Of a stretch of 64,000 bases of DNA, positions 63,895-64,000 are shown piece by piece; position 1 is the stretch's first letter, and every line of letters starts with the position of its first letter. The DNA is from Brevundimonas vesicularis (GTDB lineage Bacteria > Pseudomonadota > Alphaproteobacteria > Caulobacterales > Caulobacteraceae). Under the pieces are notes generated by a model, which saw only the letters and a program-made list of their open reading frames with translations, did not search any database and was not told where the DNA came from. The DNA lies in assembly GCF_027105095.1 (NCBI RefSeq), contig NZ_CP114278.1:620001-684000 (forward strand). The letters run 5' to 3'. Both the position numbers and the translations under genes were made by a program.

Positions 63895-63952
63895 TCTCGG
63901 ATCCCCCAACCCTCGAACTCAGGCGTCAGGCCTGAATGTCAGCCCATGCATT

Positions 63953-64000
63953 TCAGCTTTTGGGCATCAAGCCCAGTCGATCCTTGACCGCCGGCCGCGC
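63953..64000 (-). CDS. C-terminal end of a gene that enters from the right edge
   Basis: On the minus strand, the frame that ends in TGA at 63953-63955 reads ARPAVKDRLGLMPKS, which looks like a natural C-terminus and is followed by about 60 bases to the DUF418 start. Only 15 residues are visible, so the product cannot be named. Confidence 0.35.
   Translation of the reverse strand, partial: ARPAVKDRLGLMPKS

Overview
The window reads as a single stretch of chromosome from a GC-rich alphaproteobacterium. Codon use, the argH - small lipoprotein - lysA order, a divergent polysaccharide deacetylase followed by rppH, the fabA-fabB pair, TAHPSE-type PEP carboxylase and frequent GTG/TTG starts all fit Caulobacteraceae. 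I would guess Brevundimonas or a close relative, but that is inference from gene content, not a database match. I see no insertion sequence, prophage, CRISPR array, rRNA or replication origin. About 65 protein genes and one tRNA gene fill almost all the space.

Layout. 1-3.7 kb: fatty-acid beta-oxidation operon (thiolase, then a multifunctional FadJ-like protein cut by the window edge) behind a LiuR-like operator, a small lipoprotein and a PQQ-type sugar dehydrogenase. 3.7-10.6 kb: a CAU-anticodon tRNA with its own promoter, a TlpA thioredoxin divergent from argH-lptM-lysA, two metal-transport genes that share an operator-like motif, and murI. 10.6-19.1 kb: M3 peptidase, CorA, PEP carboxylase, polysaccharide deacetylase-rppH, and hsp20 with a heat-shock promoter. 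19.3-25.4 kb: two paralogous secreted methyltransferase-like proteins, a hydrolase, an S41 peptidase with an in-frame amber codon, a frameshifted CxxC protein, hisN and a regulator. 25.5-32.7 kb: GlsB-type protein, an MprF-like lysyltransferase, hemW-rdgB, a DUF2975/HTH/Smr group (Smr frameshifted) and a TetR regulator. 32.8-40.4 kb: KefB-type antiporter, M13 peptidase, a candidate sRNA, hisS, a ClpP-like protein and hslV. 40.4-51.5 kb: degenerate BLUF protein, moeB, DUF6880 protein, a 2-hydroxyacid dehydrogenase, fabA-fabB, asd, truA, fmt, def and a thioesterase. 51.5-55.6 kb: a polysaccharide export cluster (Wza-like lipoprotein, glycosyltransferase, kdsD-like isomerase). 55.7-59.8 kb: a trehalose cluster (otsB, GH15 hydrolase, otsA), apparently led by an EcfG-type stress promoter. 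59.8-64 kb: phytase-like esterase, cobT, a DUF418 membrane protein and a gene end.

Most of the window is housekeeping. The best leads are: three broken genes within 10 kb (amber in S41, frameshifts in a CxxC protein and in the Smr protein), a candidate structured sRNA downstream of hisS, a heat-shock promoter plus a Shine-Dalgarno-masking hairpin before hsp20, a repeated operator in front of two metal transporters, a BLUF protein that lacks its photoactive tyrosine, and two tandem methyltransferase-like proteins that carry export signals. I found no convincing multi-gene system of an unknown kind.
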